64,000 bases of DNA from Pomacea canaliculata (GCF_003073045.1 NC_037592.1:5507924-5571923); one strand, 5' to 3'; shown: positions 33,565-45,690, counted from the first letter of the stretch. The notes: generated by a model from the letters alone, not told the origin. Program-made: numbers and translations.

Positions 33565-36216
33565 ATGGCGACAACAAATACTGTATCGCTTTCAAAAGAC
33601 GTGACATCTGTCCAGATGGAAGAGTACTTGACAAGACTAAGTTGGGAAAAGACGGTGGAACTTTCGCCTTCTGTCGCCTTCCTAACTGTGCTGATCATTC
33701 TGGGAGTTCCTGGTAACACTTTGATCTTCTTCATCTACTGGAGATACTTCAAGGCCAGTTCCACAAGAGTGTTTGTCTTGTCTATGGCCGTCGTCGACTT
33801 GCTCACGAGTGCTCTGTCTTGTTCCAGTTTAATTATTGAAGTCTGCTTTCTTTACACTTTTATACACCCTACTGCCTGCCAAGCTTTGTTTATTATTGAA
33901 CGACTACCAGTGGTGACATCCGGCTGGCTTCTAGTATTCGTGGCTCTGGATCGACGTCATCGCATCTGTCAACCGTTGAGGAGACACCTGAGCCCTCGCC
34001 AAGCCTTGTACCTGGTGCTAGTGTCAGTGGCTCTGGCCTCCGCAGCCACCTTCCCTTTCGTTCCTCTCCACAGTATTGTAATGGTGAAGACCGGCAAGGA
34101 CCATGTTTTTGGTAAGAGATGTGAGATAACTGTCGAATTTTCCAGTCCACAGCTTAGAACCGCCGAGTCGTTGACATTGATGGCGAATCTAATATTTGGT
34201 TTCTTGTTGATGGTTTCATCTTACGTGCACATTGGCTACAAGCTCCACAGGCAAAAGAGTAGAAACCACATGGCACCACACACTGAACGACAAGATCAGA
34301 AGAGAGAACACACGGGAATACAGGAAGCACAAGTACCCATCCAGATCGTCGAGAACGACATTTCTACAGTGATGTCGACTACGACAGGTTTGACTGTGGA
34401 AGAATCAGGTACGTCAGAAGCTGTGGAAAGCACTGGTCCGTCAACACAAGACAGTTGCACAGCTACAGTCAGTGTAGGAAGTCGTGACGGGAAGACAACA
34501 AAGGTGTCAACACGTGGTCACGTGGGCAAAAAGATTCCGTCGAGAACAACGCTGATGATGTTCGTCCTGACGGTCACAGTCATCGTCACCTACGTACCTT
34601 ACGTCGTTATATCGTAAGTCGATGTACTGCTGCATTATTTCAGTTACCCCTAGTGGTTCCGATGTCCTTTGTCTCGCTGTCTACTGTTTTTCCAAGTCTG
34701 CTTTGGTCTCTCAACTCTCCTCTTCCCCTGAGGATTCCAGTCAAGTTCGGGTCCTCTAGCTGTTTGGTGAAAGTCCACTGGATACCAGTCAGTGTTGTTA
34801 TCGTGGGTCGTTTTGTGTAAAATTCAGTCTATGACCATCAGGAAGATTTCGGTAATGATATTCAACCCTGTCTACCCAGTCTTGATTACGAAAGGTTTAG
34901 TGAGTTTGCCGTTGTGGATAACTTGCCAGGACGAGTCTTCGTAACCCCTGGATAATGTTTATGAGCTTAGATGGAATGCTATAGTGATCATCAGCCTCCA
35001 GATGACGTCTCTGTCTACACCGTTGAATGCCTTTTCAAAGTCCACAAAAGTTATATAGAGGGAAGACTGCTACTTAATAGACTGCTCAATGATGATACGG
35101 AGCGTGGCAATGTGGTCAGTGCATGACCTATCCTGGCAAAATCTTGCTTGTTCTGGTCTCCTGTCTAGTGACTTCTTTAATCTCTCTAGTATTACCCTTG
35201 TCAGAACTTTGTCGGGGATGGACAGCAGCATGACCCCCTGCCAGGTGTTGCACTGGGATAGGTCTCCTTTCTTCGGTAACTTGACTAGGTGGCCTAGTTT
35301 CCAGTCTGTTGGTACTCGCTTTTCTTTCTACATCTTGTGTAGAAGGGGCTGTAAAATGTTTGTCTTTGTTTCTGGGTCTTCCTGTAGTGCTTCTTGGGAT
35401 ATGCCATCCTGGTCTGTCATTGCCACTTTTCAGGCTTTTGATAGCTTTGATTATTTCTGTCTTAGTGGGAGGGCTGGTGTTGACGTTAAGTTGCTCAGTT
35501 GCTGGGGGTATATCAGGTAAAGATGATTAACGAGGTCAGTTCAGGATTTCTTCAAAGTGTTCCATCCAGCGGTCTCTTTGTCCTGCATTGTGTGTTATGG
35601 TCTTGCCGTCTTTGTCTTTCACTGGCTTGTTTGGATTGATGTTCCTGCTAGAGAGAATTCGGGTTATTTCATACAGTCGCTTCATGCTTCCCTTTATAGC
35701 TGCTGTCTCTGTTTCCTCTGTCAGTTCATGGGCGAAGACCCTTTAGTCCTCCCCGACATACCTCTTTACTTGGCGGTTGGCTTCCCAATATTCAGCTCTG
35801 AGACCTTCCTTCTCTTGCTGGTCTTGACACTGGTTGAGCTTCTGTTTTAGTCCCTTTCTTGATTCAATTTTTGCAATTTACTTAAGCACTATTGAAACCG
35901 TCTTGCGATCATTGAGAAAATATAAAAACAACAACGTGGCTATGTTGATAAATAATGTAGTTGATAGAAAGAAGGACAACAAGGGTGATGGCAGATTTCC
36001 AGTCGCTAATTCTGTTCTTGCAGAAGCCTCGCTGATGCCGAATGGGGCTACTGTCTGGAGATGAAAGGATGGGAGATGAACTCGTGTATGATCGCCCTAC
36101 TCTTTGCAAATGTCAACAGCATCGTCAACCCCTTCATCTACAGTTTCTGCAATCCAACCTTTCGTGTCAAGTGTCGTCAATGTTTTGCTTTCGTTCGACA
36201 GCGGTTTCCAGTTTGA
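33565..36216 (+). CDS. Rhodopsin-like GPCR, intact, 413 aa, with LINE fragment in its intron
   Basis: Exon 1 is 33565-34613 and exon 2 is 36024-36216, joined in phase as TC|A (Ser). Upstream in-frame codons are open but the ATG at 33565 is the start conserved in all MATTN-type copies. Landmarks: GN at residues 50-51 in TM1, D78 in TM2, C105 before TM3, D129-R130-R131 (ALDRRHRICQPL) at the TM3 end, C186 in loop 2 (GKRCEIT). TM5 is followed by a Ser/Thr-rich loop 3 of about 110 residues. TM6 ends VTYVPYVVIS with Pro but no Trp. Exon 2 encodes EWGYCLEMKGWEMNSC, then TM7 NSIVNPFIYSFCNP and a short basic tail. The intron is 1410 bp instead of about 200 because of the insertion at 34640-35875. Ligand unknown. 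Confidence 0.88.
34640..35875 (-). mobile_element. Non-LTR retrotransposon (LINE) reverse-transcriptase fragment, antisense in intron
   Basis: The minus strand encodes pieces of a LINE reverse transcriptase in order but with frameshifts and stops: an EIIKAIKSLKSG-like segment near 35440, GVMLLSIPDKVLTR near 35210, CQDRSCTDHIATLRIIIEQS near 35100, motif A FVDFEKAF at 35048-35025, and IPSKLINIIQGL near 34960. The catalytic YxDD region and the ends of the element are missing. It lies opposite to the host gene and both splice sites remain. Clade not assigned. Confidence 0.85.
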
Positions 36217-36763
36217 TGGACTTCCCTTGTATAAAAACTCTAACAGCAGCTGTTAGATACAAACGTCTTTTGTAAAAGAAAAGATAATATTAAATTTGAA
36301 ATCTTAATCATGAACCGTATCCCAGAAGAGTAAATATTACGTTGAAGATTACTAATGAAAAATGAATAGTAACAAAGAACATGTATTTTTGTGATGATTA
36401 TATATAAATATACTATTGATTATTGATTATCTTACAATTAACGGTTGATAGACTGCTAGTTTTGAGAATGGAAAAGCATCATCAATAGAAGTGATATCTG
36501 TACAGATTTCTTCACCACCTCAAAGTCTTTACACTGCATAACGAGGCTCTTAAATTTTGAGTGAATGGGCAGTTGGAAATTTATTAGCATGATTCCGCAT
36601 TGAAGTCACTTTCTTTCACATGCGGTAGGATATTTCCCCATAATGGTAAATAATATAACTTTAGCCTGGGTACCTGAACAAGGATGTTAGTAACTTTTAT
36701 TGTAAATTATGTTGCTCGCGCCCGACTGGCTTCGAAGCTGATAACGTAGCCCCCTACTTCCGG

Positions 36764-36772
36764 TATAAATAG
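36764..36772 (+). promoter_or_regulatory. TATA box candidate TATAAATAG
   Basis: TATAAATAG is preceded by GC-rich DNA (CCCCCTACTTCCGG) unlike the AT-rich surroundings, so it stands out as a possible core promoter. What it would drive is unclear: the following 300 bp have only short open frames (80 codons at 36834-37076). It may belong to a transposable element. Confidence 0.3.
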
Positions 36773-37278
36773 AGTCTGTACCCATGATACGTGAAGGCTG
36801 TTGCAGGATGGCAGCTCTGTCACCTGAGTATACTTGGTCCTGTGTGTACGAGAGAGAGATGGTTGTCGTAAAGACCTCTACTTCTGCTGGACGGCAGTTC
36901 TCGCAATGCTTCACAGGCTCAATGCCAATGACTTTCCCCTCTTAAAACTGAGATTGTTAATGTACTACAATGGATCCCTAGTTGTATGGTCGCTGAAAAA
37001 GCATTTGGTGCTTGTGTTGAATTTTTATATTAATATAGAAGATTGTGTTCTAGACGAGCTGGGTGAAATAAAATAAGCCTAATGTAGAATTCTAATCCTA
37101 GGGTTAGTAAGTAATTTTTATTATGTAAATACTGTAAATAAAGTCACTTTCTGAACTTATATACCTCTTTGTGTACACGAATGCGTGATGTCCAATGTTA
37201 GTCCCTGTCTAAAGAAATAAACCATTTGTTGTATTTTGAGTGATGCCAAGTTCATCTATTATCTAGAACAAAGTAGTT

Positions 37279-37330
37279 CTATAATTACTGTGCTGACATC
37301 AGGCTGGCTTGAAGTATTCGTGGCTTTCTT
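37279..37330 (+). pseudogene. GPCR TM3 fragment in spacer
   Basis: GTGCTGACATCAGGCTGGCT followed by GAAGTATTCGTGGC matches the TM3 coding sequence VVTSGWLLVFVA of the receptors, then similarity stops. The same fragment with the same flank is at 51512-51565, so it was duplicated together with the spacer. Confidence 0.6.
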
Positions 37331-37699
37331 CTTTGCAATCGAATATAAATGTGTAGTTTTAAAACTCAGGATGCTGAAAGACAAGGAAATTTCTAGTTTT
37401 AGCGACACGACTATAAAATCCTTTGGTTACTGCTAACCCTGTACTAATTATTTCGGGAGAATCATATTTTTATAACCTCATGACAGCAGTCGATGGAAGG
37501 ATTGAGCCTTTTACAAGACGAAGTTCGAAGAAAAGGAACAATGCTTCGTTTGTATGAAGATCTTGCACCCATGGCTTATGAAATGAACTTCGTCTTGGCA
37601 ATTTGAAAGTCTAGACCTTGGATTTGCATGATAGCACACAAGCATCAAGGCAAGAGATGCTTTCACGAGTATCACAAAATTTCTGTTTTTCCTCTTCAC

Positions 37700-38065
37700 T
37701 CTTGTAAATTTTCATTTCAACGTTTGTTACACTCTATCATAGCTCATACACCCTACAGGAAACTTTCCTTTAACCTTCCGCTTCCTTAAAACAGAAAAGG
37801 AGCTTCCATGTATGTCATAATAGACAACCATTGTCGTTAAACCGCGAGAATAATCAGAATCAAAGATCTCCATACTTCCTCCACACGGACAGCGATAGCG
37901 TCTCACTATAGTTTTGGTTTCTATTCTGTTCGTCCTTATTCCAAGCACATTGTCTGACTGAGAAGGACTCACGAAGACTTTTGGTAGTGACAATTTTTGT
38001 GTAATCTTTTAAGAAAATTGAGCGATAGAAATTATCAGATTTGTACACAATTTGCTCTGATCACA
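37700..38065 (+). promoter_or_regulatory. Conserved upstream block of receptor at 38066
   Basis: The block contains the ACACTCTATCATAGCTCA motif, CCGCTTCCTTAAAACAGAAA, TATGTCATAATAGACAAC, CTGTTCGTCCTTATTCCAAG and CTGACTGAGAAGGACTC, and ends TTGTACACAATTTGCTCTGA. It is closest to the blocks at 49570 and 55706. Confidence 0.5.
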
Positions 38066-39532
38066 ATGGCGACAACAAATACTGTATCGCTTTCAAAAAA
38101 CGTGACATCTGTCCAGATGGAAGAGTACTTGACAAGTCTAAGTTGGGAAAAAATGGCGGAACTTTCACCTTCTATCGCCTTCCTATCTGTGCTGATCATT
38201 CTGGGAGTTCCTGGTAACACTTTGATTTTCTTCATCTACTGGAGGTACTTCAAGGCCAGTTCCACAAGAGTGTTTGTCTTGTCTATGGCCGTCGTCGACT
38301 TGCTCACGAGTGCTCTGTCTTGTTCTAGTTTAATTATTGAAGTCTGCTTTCTTTACACCTTTGTACATCCTCATGCCTGCCAAGCCATGTTTATCATTGC
38401 GAGACTACCAGTGGTGACATCAGGCTGGCTTCTAGTATTCGTGGCTCTGGACAGACGTCATCGCATCTGTCAACCGTTGAGGAGACACATGAGCCCTCGC
38501 CAAGCTTTGTACCTGGTGCTAGTATCAGTGGCTCTGGCCTCCGCAACCACCTTCCCTTTCTTTCCTCTTCGAAATATTGTAATGGTGAAGACCGACAAGG
38601 ACCATGTTTTGGGCAAAAGATGTGATATAACTGTCGAATTTTCCAGTCCACAGCTTAAAACCGCCGAGTCGTTGACGTTAATGTTGACTCTAATATTTGG
38701 TTTATTGTTGATGATTTCATCTTACGTGCACATTGGCTACAAGCTCCACAGGCAAAAGAGTAGAAACCAGATGGCACCACACACTGAACGACAAGATCAG
38801 AAGAGAGAACTAAAGGAATCAGAAGTACCCATCAAGATCGTCGAGAACGACATTTCTACAGTGATGTCGACTACATCTACGTCACACGGTTTGATTGTAA
38901 AAGCATCAGCCACCTCGGAAGCTGTGGAAACAACCACTGTGCCTCCAACAGTGGAAAGCACTGGTCCGTCAAAACAAGACGGTTGCACAGCTACAGTCAG
39001 TGTAGGAAGTGACGGGAAGACAACAAAGGTGTCAACACGTGGTCACGTGGGCAAAAAGATTCCGTCGAGAACAACGTTGATGATGTTCGTCCTGACGGTC
39101 ACAGCCATTGTCAGCTACGTACCTTACGTCATTATATCGTAAGTTGTTAAACTCCATGCTCAGTATAAAATTGTTAAAAAAATGACTTTATTTTCTTGCG
39201 TACTATTGAAACCTTTTAGCGAGAATCAAGGAAACACAAATGTTACAACGCGGCTATTTTCTTTAAATAAATGCATTTGACGAATACATAGGAGAACAAC
39301 AGCGATGGAAAGTTTCAGTCGCTAGTTTTGCTCTTGCAGGAACCTTGATGATGATGAGTGGGGTGGCTGCCTAGAGAAGACAGGATGGGAGATGAACTCG
39401 TGTATGATCGCTCTACTCTTTGTAAACGTCAACAGCATCGTCAACCCCTTCATCTACAGCTTCTGTAATCCAACCTTCCGTGCCAAGTGTCGTCATATTT
39501 TTTGTTCGGTTCGACAACGGTTTTCAGGTTGA
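38066..39532 (+). CDS. Rhodopsin-like GPCR, intact, 421 aa
   Basis: Exon 1 is 38066-39138 and exon 2 is 39340-39532, joined as TC|G (Ser); the intron is 201 bp. The start is the conserved MATTNTVSLSKNVTS ATG, with an NVT sequon. TM1 GVPGNTLIFF, TM2 LSMAVVDLL, the Cys before TM3 (HACQAMF), LDRRHRICQPLRRH at the end of TM3 and KRCDIT in loop 2 are all present. Loop 3 is Ser/Thr-rich with a VETTTVPPTVEST segment. TM6 reads TLMMFVLTVTAIVSYVPY, without Trp. Exon 2 is more diverged at its start (NLDDDEWGGCLEKTG) but keeps NSIVNPFIYSFCNP and ends with RQRFSG. No frame damage was seen. Ligand unknown; G-protein coupling is assumed from the family. Confidence 0.9.
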
Positions 39533-41040
39533 TTTGCTGTTGTACTGATGTATAAAACCTCCTGCAGTAGCTGTTAGAAACTAACTTCCTTCGTATACGA
39601 ATACATAATATAAAATTTCCCGGCTTCAAAACCTTAGTTATATCGTATTTCAAGACACGTATATACAACTTTGAAGATTACACACGAAAAATGAATAATA
39701 ACAAACAGTACATATATATATCATAAAGTCTATATATAAATACACTATTGCTTACTGTATTGATTATTTATCATCTGATAATCAACTGTTGATAGACTGC
39801 CAGTCTTGAGGATGGAAAATCATCATCGTCGTTATGCCGCATAATGATGTACTTATATTTTGGTGTAAATAGAGAAGTTGGAAAAATTTATTAGCATTGA
39901 GATCTCCGTCTTTCCAATATTGTATAACTTAGGCGTGTAACCCTAACAATGACGACCGTAACATTCATTCTACATGATGCTGCTCGTGCCTTCACAATGT
40001 TCAAACGTATTTGATATCAGAAAAGTATTATCACCTTTAAGTTGCTGATGCTGATGTCTACACATACTGAATACATACTGAAATGTGAATATTACTTCTT
40101 TATATTATGTATGACCTGGTTCTCGATGAGTTAACTCCTAAATTATTGTGCTGAATGACGATGGACTAAATGTCTGATTCTTCAGATGCTGTTGTAATGT
40201 ATATTTTGTGCTGTACAGTGATGCTACTGAAGAGTAAATGCTCAAATGAGTAGTGAGATTTTTTTTATCATAGTCAACAGGTGGAGGAGATGTCCTCTTG
40301 AGAAGCTTTTAAAATTTTGATAAAAACCAACAAATGAACGCAGTGAAACAACTGATTTATCTATTTGCTTTCTTTCGAGAGGAAGGGGATTAAGGTTTAT
40401 ATGTTTTATGAACAAAACGAACGTAAAAAACTTGTGCCTGAGAAGAAATATTGCCTCAAACATTAAAAAACTACAGTTAGAACTTTTGCGAGAACCCTTT
40501 GTTGTGACAGTGTGTTTTGCTTGCTTCTCTCCACATTACACACTACATCACACATAAGCATAAATAATCATTCGTCTCCGCCACTATGATCTATTGGCGA
40601 TACACAGCTAAATATGACTACAATAATTCATCCACAGTTTACAAGGCAAAAAGTTCCAACTCTGTTATCTATAATCTATTATCTTATTGTTTATAATTGC
40701 GCAAGCAGTATTGACAGTCTTGAATACTTTACTTACAGTTTGCCGCTCTTCACAGGTATCGTCCACAGGAATCCAAAGATATGAATAACACACACTAGCC
40801 GTACTCACTGGCTGTTCACACTGGTCGTACACACTGGTCGTACACACTGGCTGTACACTCTGGCCGTACACACTGGTCGTACACTCTGGCTGACACACTG
40901 GTCGTACACACTGGCTGTACACTCTGGCTATACACACATTTTTTTACATTCCACATAAGCTCGACAAACACGTTTAGTCACTGAGCCACCAAAGGGTCAA
41001 ACATTACTAAAAACACAGGAGGCACGGACTGGTCCGTGAC
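39533..41040. other. Intergenic spacer, start of a repeat-rich island
   Basis: The receptor 3' flank continues to about 39800. Remnants of the duplicated spacer occur near 40015-40060 (AAAAGTATTATCACCTTTAA, then a cut-down copy of the small open frame). The region then becomes unique AT-rich DNA with a tandem repeat at 40795-40940. No gene is supported. Confidence 0.45.
40795..40940. repeat. Imperfect short tandem repeat, unit about 13 bp
   Basis: Units of the type CGTACACACTGGT and CTGTACACACTGG alternate about eleven times with small changes. An open frame on the minus strand across it is a product of the repeat and is not a supported gene. Confidence 0.75.
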
Positions 41041-41215
41041 AGATGTTGAGTCTATCATTTGGTTTCTTGTTGATGGTTTCATCTCACGTGCACCTTGGCT
41101 ACCAGCTCCACAGGTAAAAGAGTAAACTGCACGTGACACCACACACTGAACGACAAGCTCAGAAGAGAGAAAACACGGAATACAGGAATCATGCGTTCTT
41201 ATCTTGCTAAAGAAA
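41041..41215 (+). pseudogene. GPCR fragment: TM5 and start of loop 3
   Basis: The sequence matches the receptors from ATTTGGTTTCTTGTTGATGG through GGCTACCAGCTCCACAGG to the CACACTGAACGACAAG segment of loop 3, then ends. A stop (AGAGTAAAC) interrupts it. No other part of a receptor lies nearby, so it is an isolated relic. Confidence 0.75.
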
Positions 41216-41811
41216 ACAAAAAAGACCGATTAAAATAAACAATTTCAGTAAGGGAGTAAACATTGATTTCTTCTTTCTTCTTTTAAAAACTTGATTATAT
41301 ATATATCTTGAGAAAACAATTTTTCAGTGCGGATCAGGTAACAAACAAAACAGTGAAGAATGGGAGATAACAAGCGAAATCTTTGTTTGATGTGTCTTAC
41401 GTCCCTTTGATTAGTTCATCCTCTGCCAGTTTGAATGAGTTTAGTGTGGCGTCTATGCACATAGTCAACATGCTCAGGTTATTAGCTTGAGTATTAATTT
41501 AATAGCTTAACTAAGTAAACTGAACAACATTTTAATTCAGGTGGACTTGGGAAAACATTATTAAAGAGACTGGTATAAACTTTACACCAAACTTTGTTTG
41601 TTTTATGGTTAATTGCTGTTTATTCGTTTGTGCTCAGCGCATTGGGATCACCTCCACACAAATTATCTGTTGTACAAATCTGATTATTAATATTTAAAGA
41701 AGAGAAAGATAGAGATATGAGTGACTACAGCAAGAAATAAACTTTAAAGCTTTACAAGAAAGAGACAACTGGAGCCTTGAACCACCAAGACCATAAACCA
41801 GAGACAGGCTG

Positions 41812-42530
41812 TATTTTGGAATGAAAACATGCATAAAACGCTTTTTGTCTTGCAGAGATACTAACAAGCCGTAGACAAGTGACGACACCTACTGGCAGCA
41901 TGTAACAACAGCTTGTGAGACATCAATGACAGTAACTCGAAATTTTTATGTAACTGATGCATGAATGTACTTGGAATGAAGTCGGGTGGTAGTGGTGGTG
42001 TTGTGTAAAAATTGTGTGTATGACTAAAAAATTAAAAATGGATTGTAAAAGCCTATGTTTTACAAAAGATTTTATAGAAAAAGTCACATTTAATTACTGC
42101 TATTTCCAGCATATTATTATTATTATTATTTGAAAATTCACAATTAAGTCCTCATGCCTAAACATTCTTTTTGCTGTAGCTCGGGAGTTGACGTCTGACG
42201 ACAAAATCATTTTTACTTGACACAACATTACAGTTCATGTCTTGGAAAATAAAGGACTTTGAACCAATCCATTTCGCTTTTATTTTCCATTGAAAGAAAA
42301 TTATTATGCGGTGTGATCCTCATAAAGATCGAAACGAAAATCTTGTAATGTCTATTTAACTCGTGCTTCTATCTCCCTTTGATGTCTATTTATTTTTTTT
42401 GTTTGTGTGCGTGCATGTATGTGTGTGTGTGTTTTCTTCTGTTTTAATATATTAAACTTTTTATATCTGTATTTTGGAATGACAACATATCCTTAAACGC
42501 TTTTCATCTGGCAGGGATACTAACAAGTGT
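41812..42530. repeat. Dispersed repeat, related to 48251-48720
   Basis: Segments around AAGCCGTAGACAAGTGACG (41875), AAAATAAAGGACTT (42247), TTTTCCATTGAAAGAAAATT (42280), ATCCTCATAAAG (42317) and ATGTCTATTTAACT (42348) recur in the same order at 48251-48720. About 60 bp at 41812-41873 (GTATTTTGGAATGA, then GATACTAACAAG) recur at 42470-42530. It looks like a nested or tandemly arranged interspersed repeat, class unknown. Confidence 0.55.
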
Positions 42531-43029
42531 GCTCACATACAAAAAATAAAGAAAAGAGTAAAAAAATAAACTAAGCAAAACAAGAGCTAGTGACAAGATG
42601 ATTACAAGATAAGGATCATATTGTGTGTCAGGGAAATGTCTTAGTTCCCTTGTAAGCGTAGTTCACGAGTGTGTGCGAGAGTGTGTACCGCTCGAGAATA
42701 AAAGAAAAAAAAGGGTCTAATTCGTAAACCCCGTGCAAGAGCATCGCTGATGACACGTGACACTAGTAACGACAGCTCACCTCCAGGTTTTTCGCTCAGT
42801 GAACAGTGAGTGACATTCCCAGCGCAGCCGCCGAGAGGGTTGGTCTTACCTGTACAGGTGTGAATACAGACAGGTGAGTCTGTACATTTAGTTCCTTGCA
42901 TTTACTTGCTTGCCCAGTCAAGGTAAACAAATATGTTTTTATATTGTCCTGAATTCGAAATTCTGATTTCACGGCAAAAGTATTGTTAAATTGTTTCATG
43001 AGAAAAATCTTAACGTGCAATAAGAAATC

Positions 43030-43194
43030 ACGTGATAAGTTTAACTCAGGAAGACTAATGGTAGCAGTGAATTGTAGTCTCATTAGTAATTAAGGTACAG
43101 GAACTAATGTGGTGATGAGTTTAACACAGGGAGACTAATAGTAGCAGTGAATGGTAGTCTCATTAGTCATTCAGTTACAGGAACTAATGTGGAG
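43030..43194. repeat. Tandem duplication, unit about 83 bp
   Basis: Two adjacent copies share AGTTTAAC(T/A)CAGG, GACTAATGGTAGCAGTGAAT, GTAGTCTCATTAGT and ACAGGAACTAATGTGG. They differ at several bases. Confidence 0.8.
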
Positions 43195-44990
43195 GAACAG
43201 CTAAGGAGGACCCGCTGAAGCTGATCCCTAACTACAGGAGGGCCTGAGAGCCTTCTTCCTACACCGGACCCACCCAGGGGTGACTGTCAACCGAGGGAGG
43301 ACTGGGTGGCTCGATTTTATCCTCGTAGCCCTGGAGTTTCTTCCCTTGTGGGTCGTCGAGGAATCGAGCATCCTGTCGACGTTTCCACTAATGTCCAGAC
43401 CAAAGACTCTGGAAGTGTCTACCAGCATTTGTGTTTCCATGGAGATATATGCAGTGGCGTGTTAGTGTGATTGCTAGTGTGACAGCGCACCTCACCTGCC
43501 TGGCAGTGACTGGGTGGAGGAAGAGCATCCTGGCGCTGAGATTCGTGAGAGCATTCTACATCGGGAGTGCAGATGACAGGAAATGTAAGTGTTATCTTCG
43601 ACTTACTCTAATTTTTCAATTTTTCAATTTTCTAATTTTCTGATTTGACCGCTAGTCATCGGACATAGTTCCATGACGATATCCCATTCTTCTAATCAGC
43701 AAGTAGACAGACGTAAGGACAAATAGAAGAAACTTTACAGTTTGGTGTGGAGCTAAGAATTGCGAGATGGTAGAGTTAGCTTTGAGTTGTCTCTGTGTGC
43801 GAGAATTATTTGGTGTTTGACCGTGTGTTGGGGCACCTCATTTGTGTTATGTGATCCGACCTGAACCAGCCTTAAAAAAACACATTTGCCATCTGCCATC
43901 ATCTATCTGCCATCATCTACCATCACCTACCATCACCTGCAATCATCTGCCATCATCTATCTGCCATCATCTGTGATTGTCAGTGACGACTGGTGACCCC
44001 GACATGATTGCGGGGTTGTCTGTCTTGTAAACAGTTGTTGTGTGGAAGGATTGTCCTTTGAGGAGTCACGTGGTTTTTCTGTTGATGTCTTTGGTTAATT
44101 TTAACATTTTATTCCCCGTCTCCAGTTCCAGAGGTGTACGGGTCTGTAAAGTTCTACCCGTAGTCAGGGCACAGAGCCTCTGTCTCTACTGTATTGTCTT
44201 TCTTTCCCAGCTACCTTTACCTTACCCTGAGTGTGGTGTTTGTTGGAAGAAGTTTGGCAGTGTCTGAGCGTGTGATTATCTCCCCATTAGGTACTTTATT
44301 CTATTGTTTTTCAGAAAAAAATTTGGTTGTTCCTCAAACCTATATTGAACTTTAAATCATGATCATTAGTAGTGTTCACATCATTACATTTAAAGATTCT
44401 GATTGCTTTTTGTTTGCTCGTTAGGGTTACTTATGTGTTTATTGCATCTCTGGCTAGAAATTGCCATTGTGGGCTTGTTTGTGTTTACTGAGATTTGGAT
44501 GTGAGATGTGTGTACACTGACTGCTTTGATTGATGATTAAGTTGCTTCCTGATTACATTTTTATCCCGATTGTATTTGTGAGATTATTTTAGGTGATTTT
44601 ATTTTATTATTGTTTGCTATCTTTGTGTGCAACATGGATGATCCCCCACTAGTATTTGATGTGATCTCATGTAGGAATGAAGGTGACATGATAGGATTAG
44701 AAGGTGAAGCTTTGAGTAGATACATAATGCGGAGTCTCGGTCGTTATGATAGAAATGTGGAAAGAGGGGGAGGGGCTGTTGGCCTCGTCACCCCAGCGGC
44801 CCCCAGCTTAGGAGAGTTTTTGAGGAAGAATATAGAAGGAAGTTTCAAGAAAGATTATTCAAGGAAGTGTAGATATGTGTGCTAGTTAGTGTGAACCTCT
44901 CCTTCGACAGAATCCGAACCGTAAGTGAGAATTTTGGGAACTATTAAAATGACAGTTGTCTAAGTAAATTGAATGACGGAGAAGTTGGAG
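43195..44990. other. GC-richer region, possible LTR-retrotransposon leader
   Basis: TGGTGACCCCGAC at 43991-44003 resembles the primer-binding site region that follows the 5' LTR of many metazoan Gypsy-type elements. About 630 bp later an ATG at 44634 opens a frame (MDDPPLVFDVISCRNEGD to about 44880) that could be a gag start, but I cannot match it to a family. CATCTGCCATCA-type short repeats lie just before the primer site (43890-43975). LTR ends were not found, so this is only a hypothesis. Another frame (43280-43465) is unidentified. Confidence 0.3.
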
Positions 44991-45009
44991 GTTATCTATG
45001 CCATTGCTA

Positions 45010-45331
45010 TGCTGCTCATGTGTTGATGTGGTGTTGATGGTCACGTTGATGATGTGCGTTGACGATGTGCGTTGATGATGTTTGTTTGTTAATGATGTTT
45101 GTTTGTTGATGTTTGTTGATGATGTTTGTTTATATTAATGTTGATGTTTGTTGATGTTTGTTGATGATGCTTGTTGATGTTTGTTTATATTTTCTTAACG
45201 ATGATGTTTGTTAATGATGATGTTTGTAAAAAAGATGATGATGATGATGATTTATCTTTGTTGCTGACGATGATTTATCTTTGTTGCTGACGATGATTGA
45301 TTATCTCTGTTGATGATGAAGATTGGTTATC

Positions 45332-45368
<37 letters not shown>

Positions 45369-45423
45369 GATTTATGTTTGTTGTTGATGATGATGAAGAT
45401 GAGTGATTATCTTTGTTGTTGAA

Positions 45424-45461
<38 letters not shown>

Positions 45462-45690
45462 GTGATTATCTTTGTTGTTGAAGATGATGATGATGATGAT
45501 GATTATCTTTGTTGTTGAAGATGATGACGAGTGATTATCTTTGTTGTTGAACATAATGATGATGATGATGATGATGATTGATTATGTTTGTTGTTGATGA
45601 TGATGATTGATTATCGTTGTTGATGATGATGATGATAATGATGACGAGATCTTTGTTGTTGAAGATATTTGTTAATGATAACGATAATGT
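45010..45690. repeat. Degenerate GAT trinucleotide microsatellite region
   Basis: Long runs of GAT alternate with TTTATCTTTGTTGTTGA spacers, first as TGTTGATG-type text (45010-45230) and then as GAT tracts up to 45650. The spacer itself recurs about ten times, so this is a higher-order repeat. Open frames made of Ser, Ile or His runs are artefacts. Confidence 0.9.

Larger units (their letters stand above)
36217..38065. other. Intergenic spacer with TATA-containing segment and receptor-array repeats
   Basis: The receptor 3' flank is followed by a segment (36660-37070) that is GC-richer and has a TATA box. Next is the conserved TGTAAATAAAG block (37075-37245), a fragment matching the TM3 end of the receptors (37279-37330), the spacer block found at 24800 (37360-37660), and the upstream block of the gene at 38066. 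Confidence 0.5.

Noticed and set aside
43228-43643. Open frames on both strands in the GC-richer patch
   Set aside because: None shows a recognisable motif, plausible splice partners or a paralogue, so no gene is claimed.
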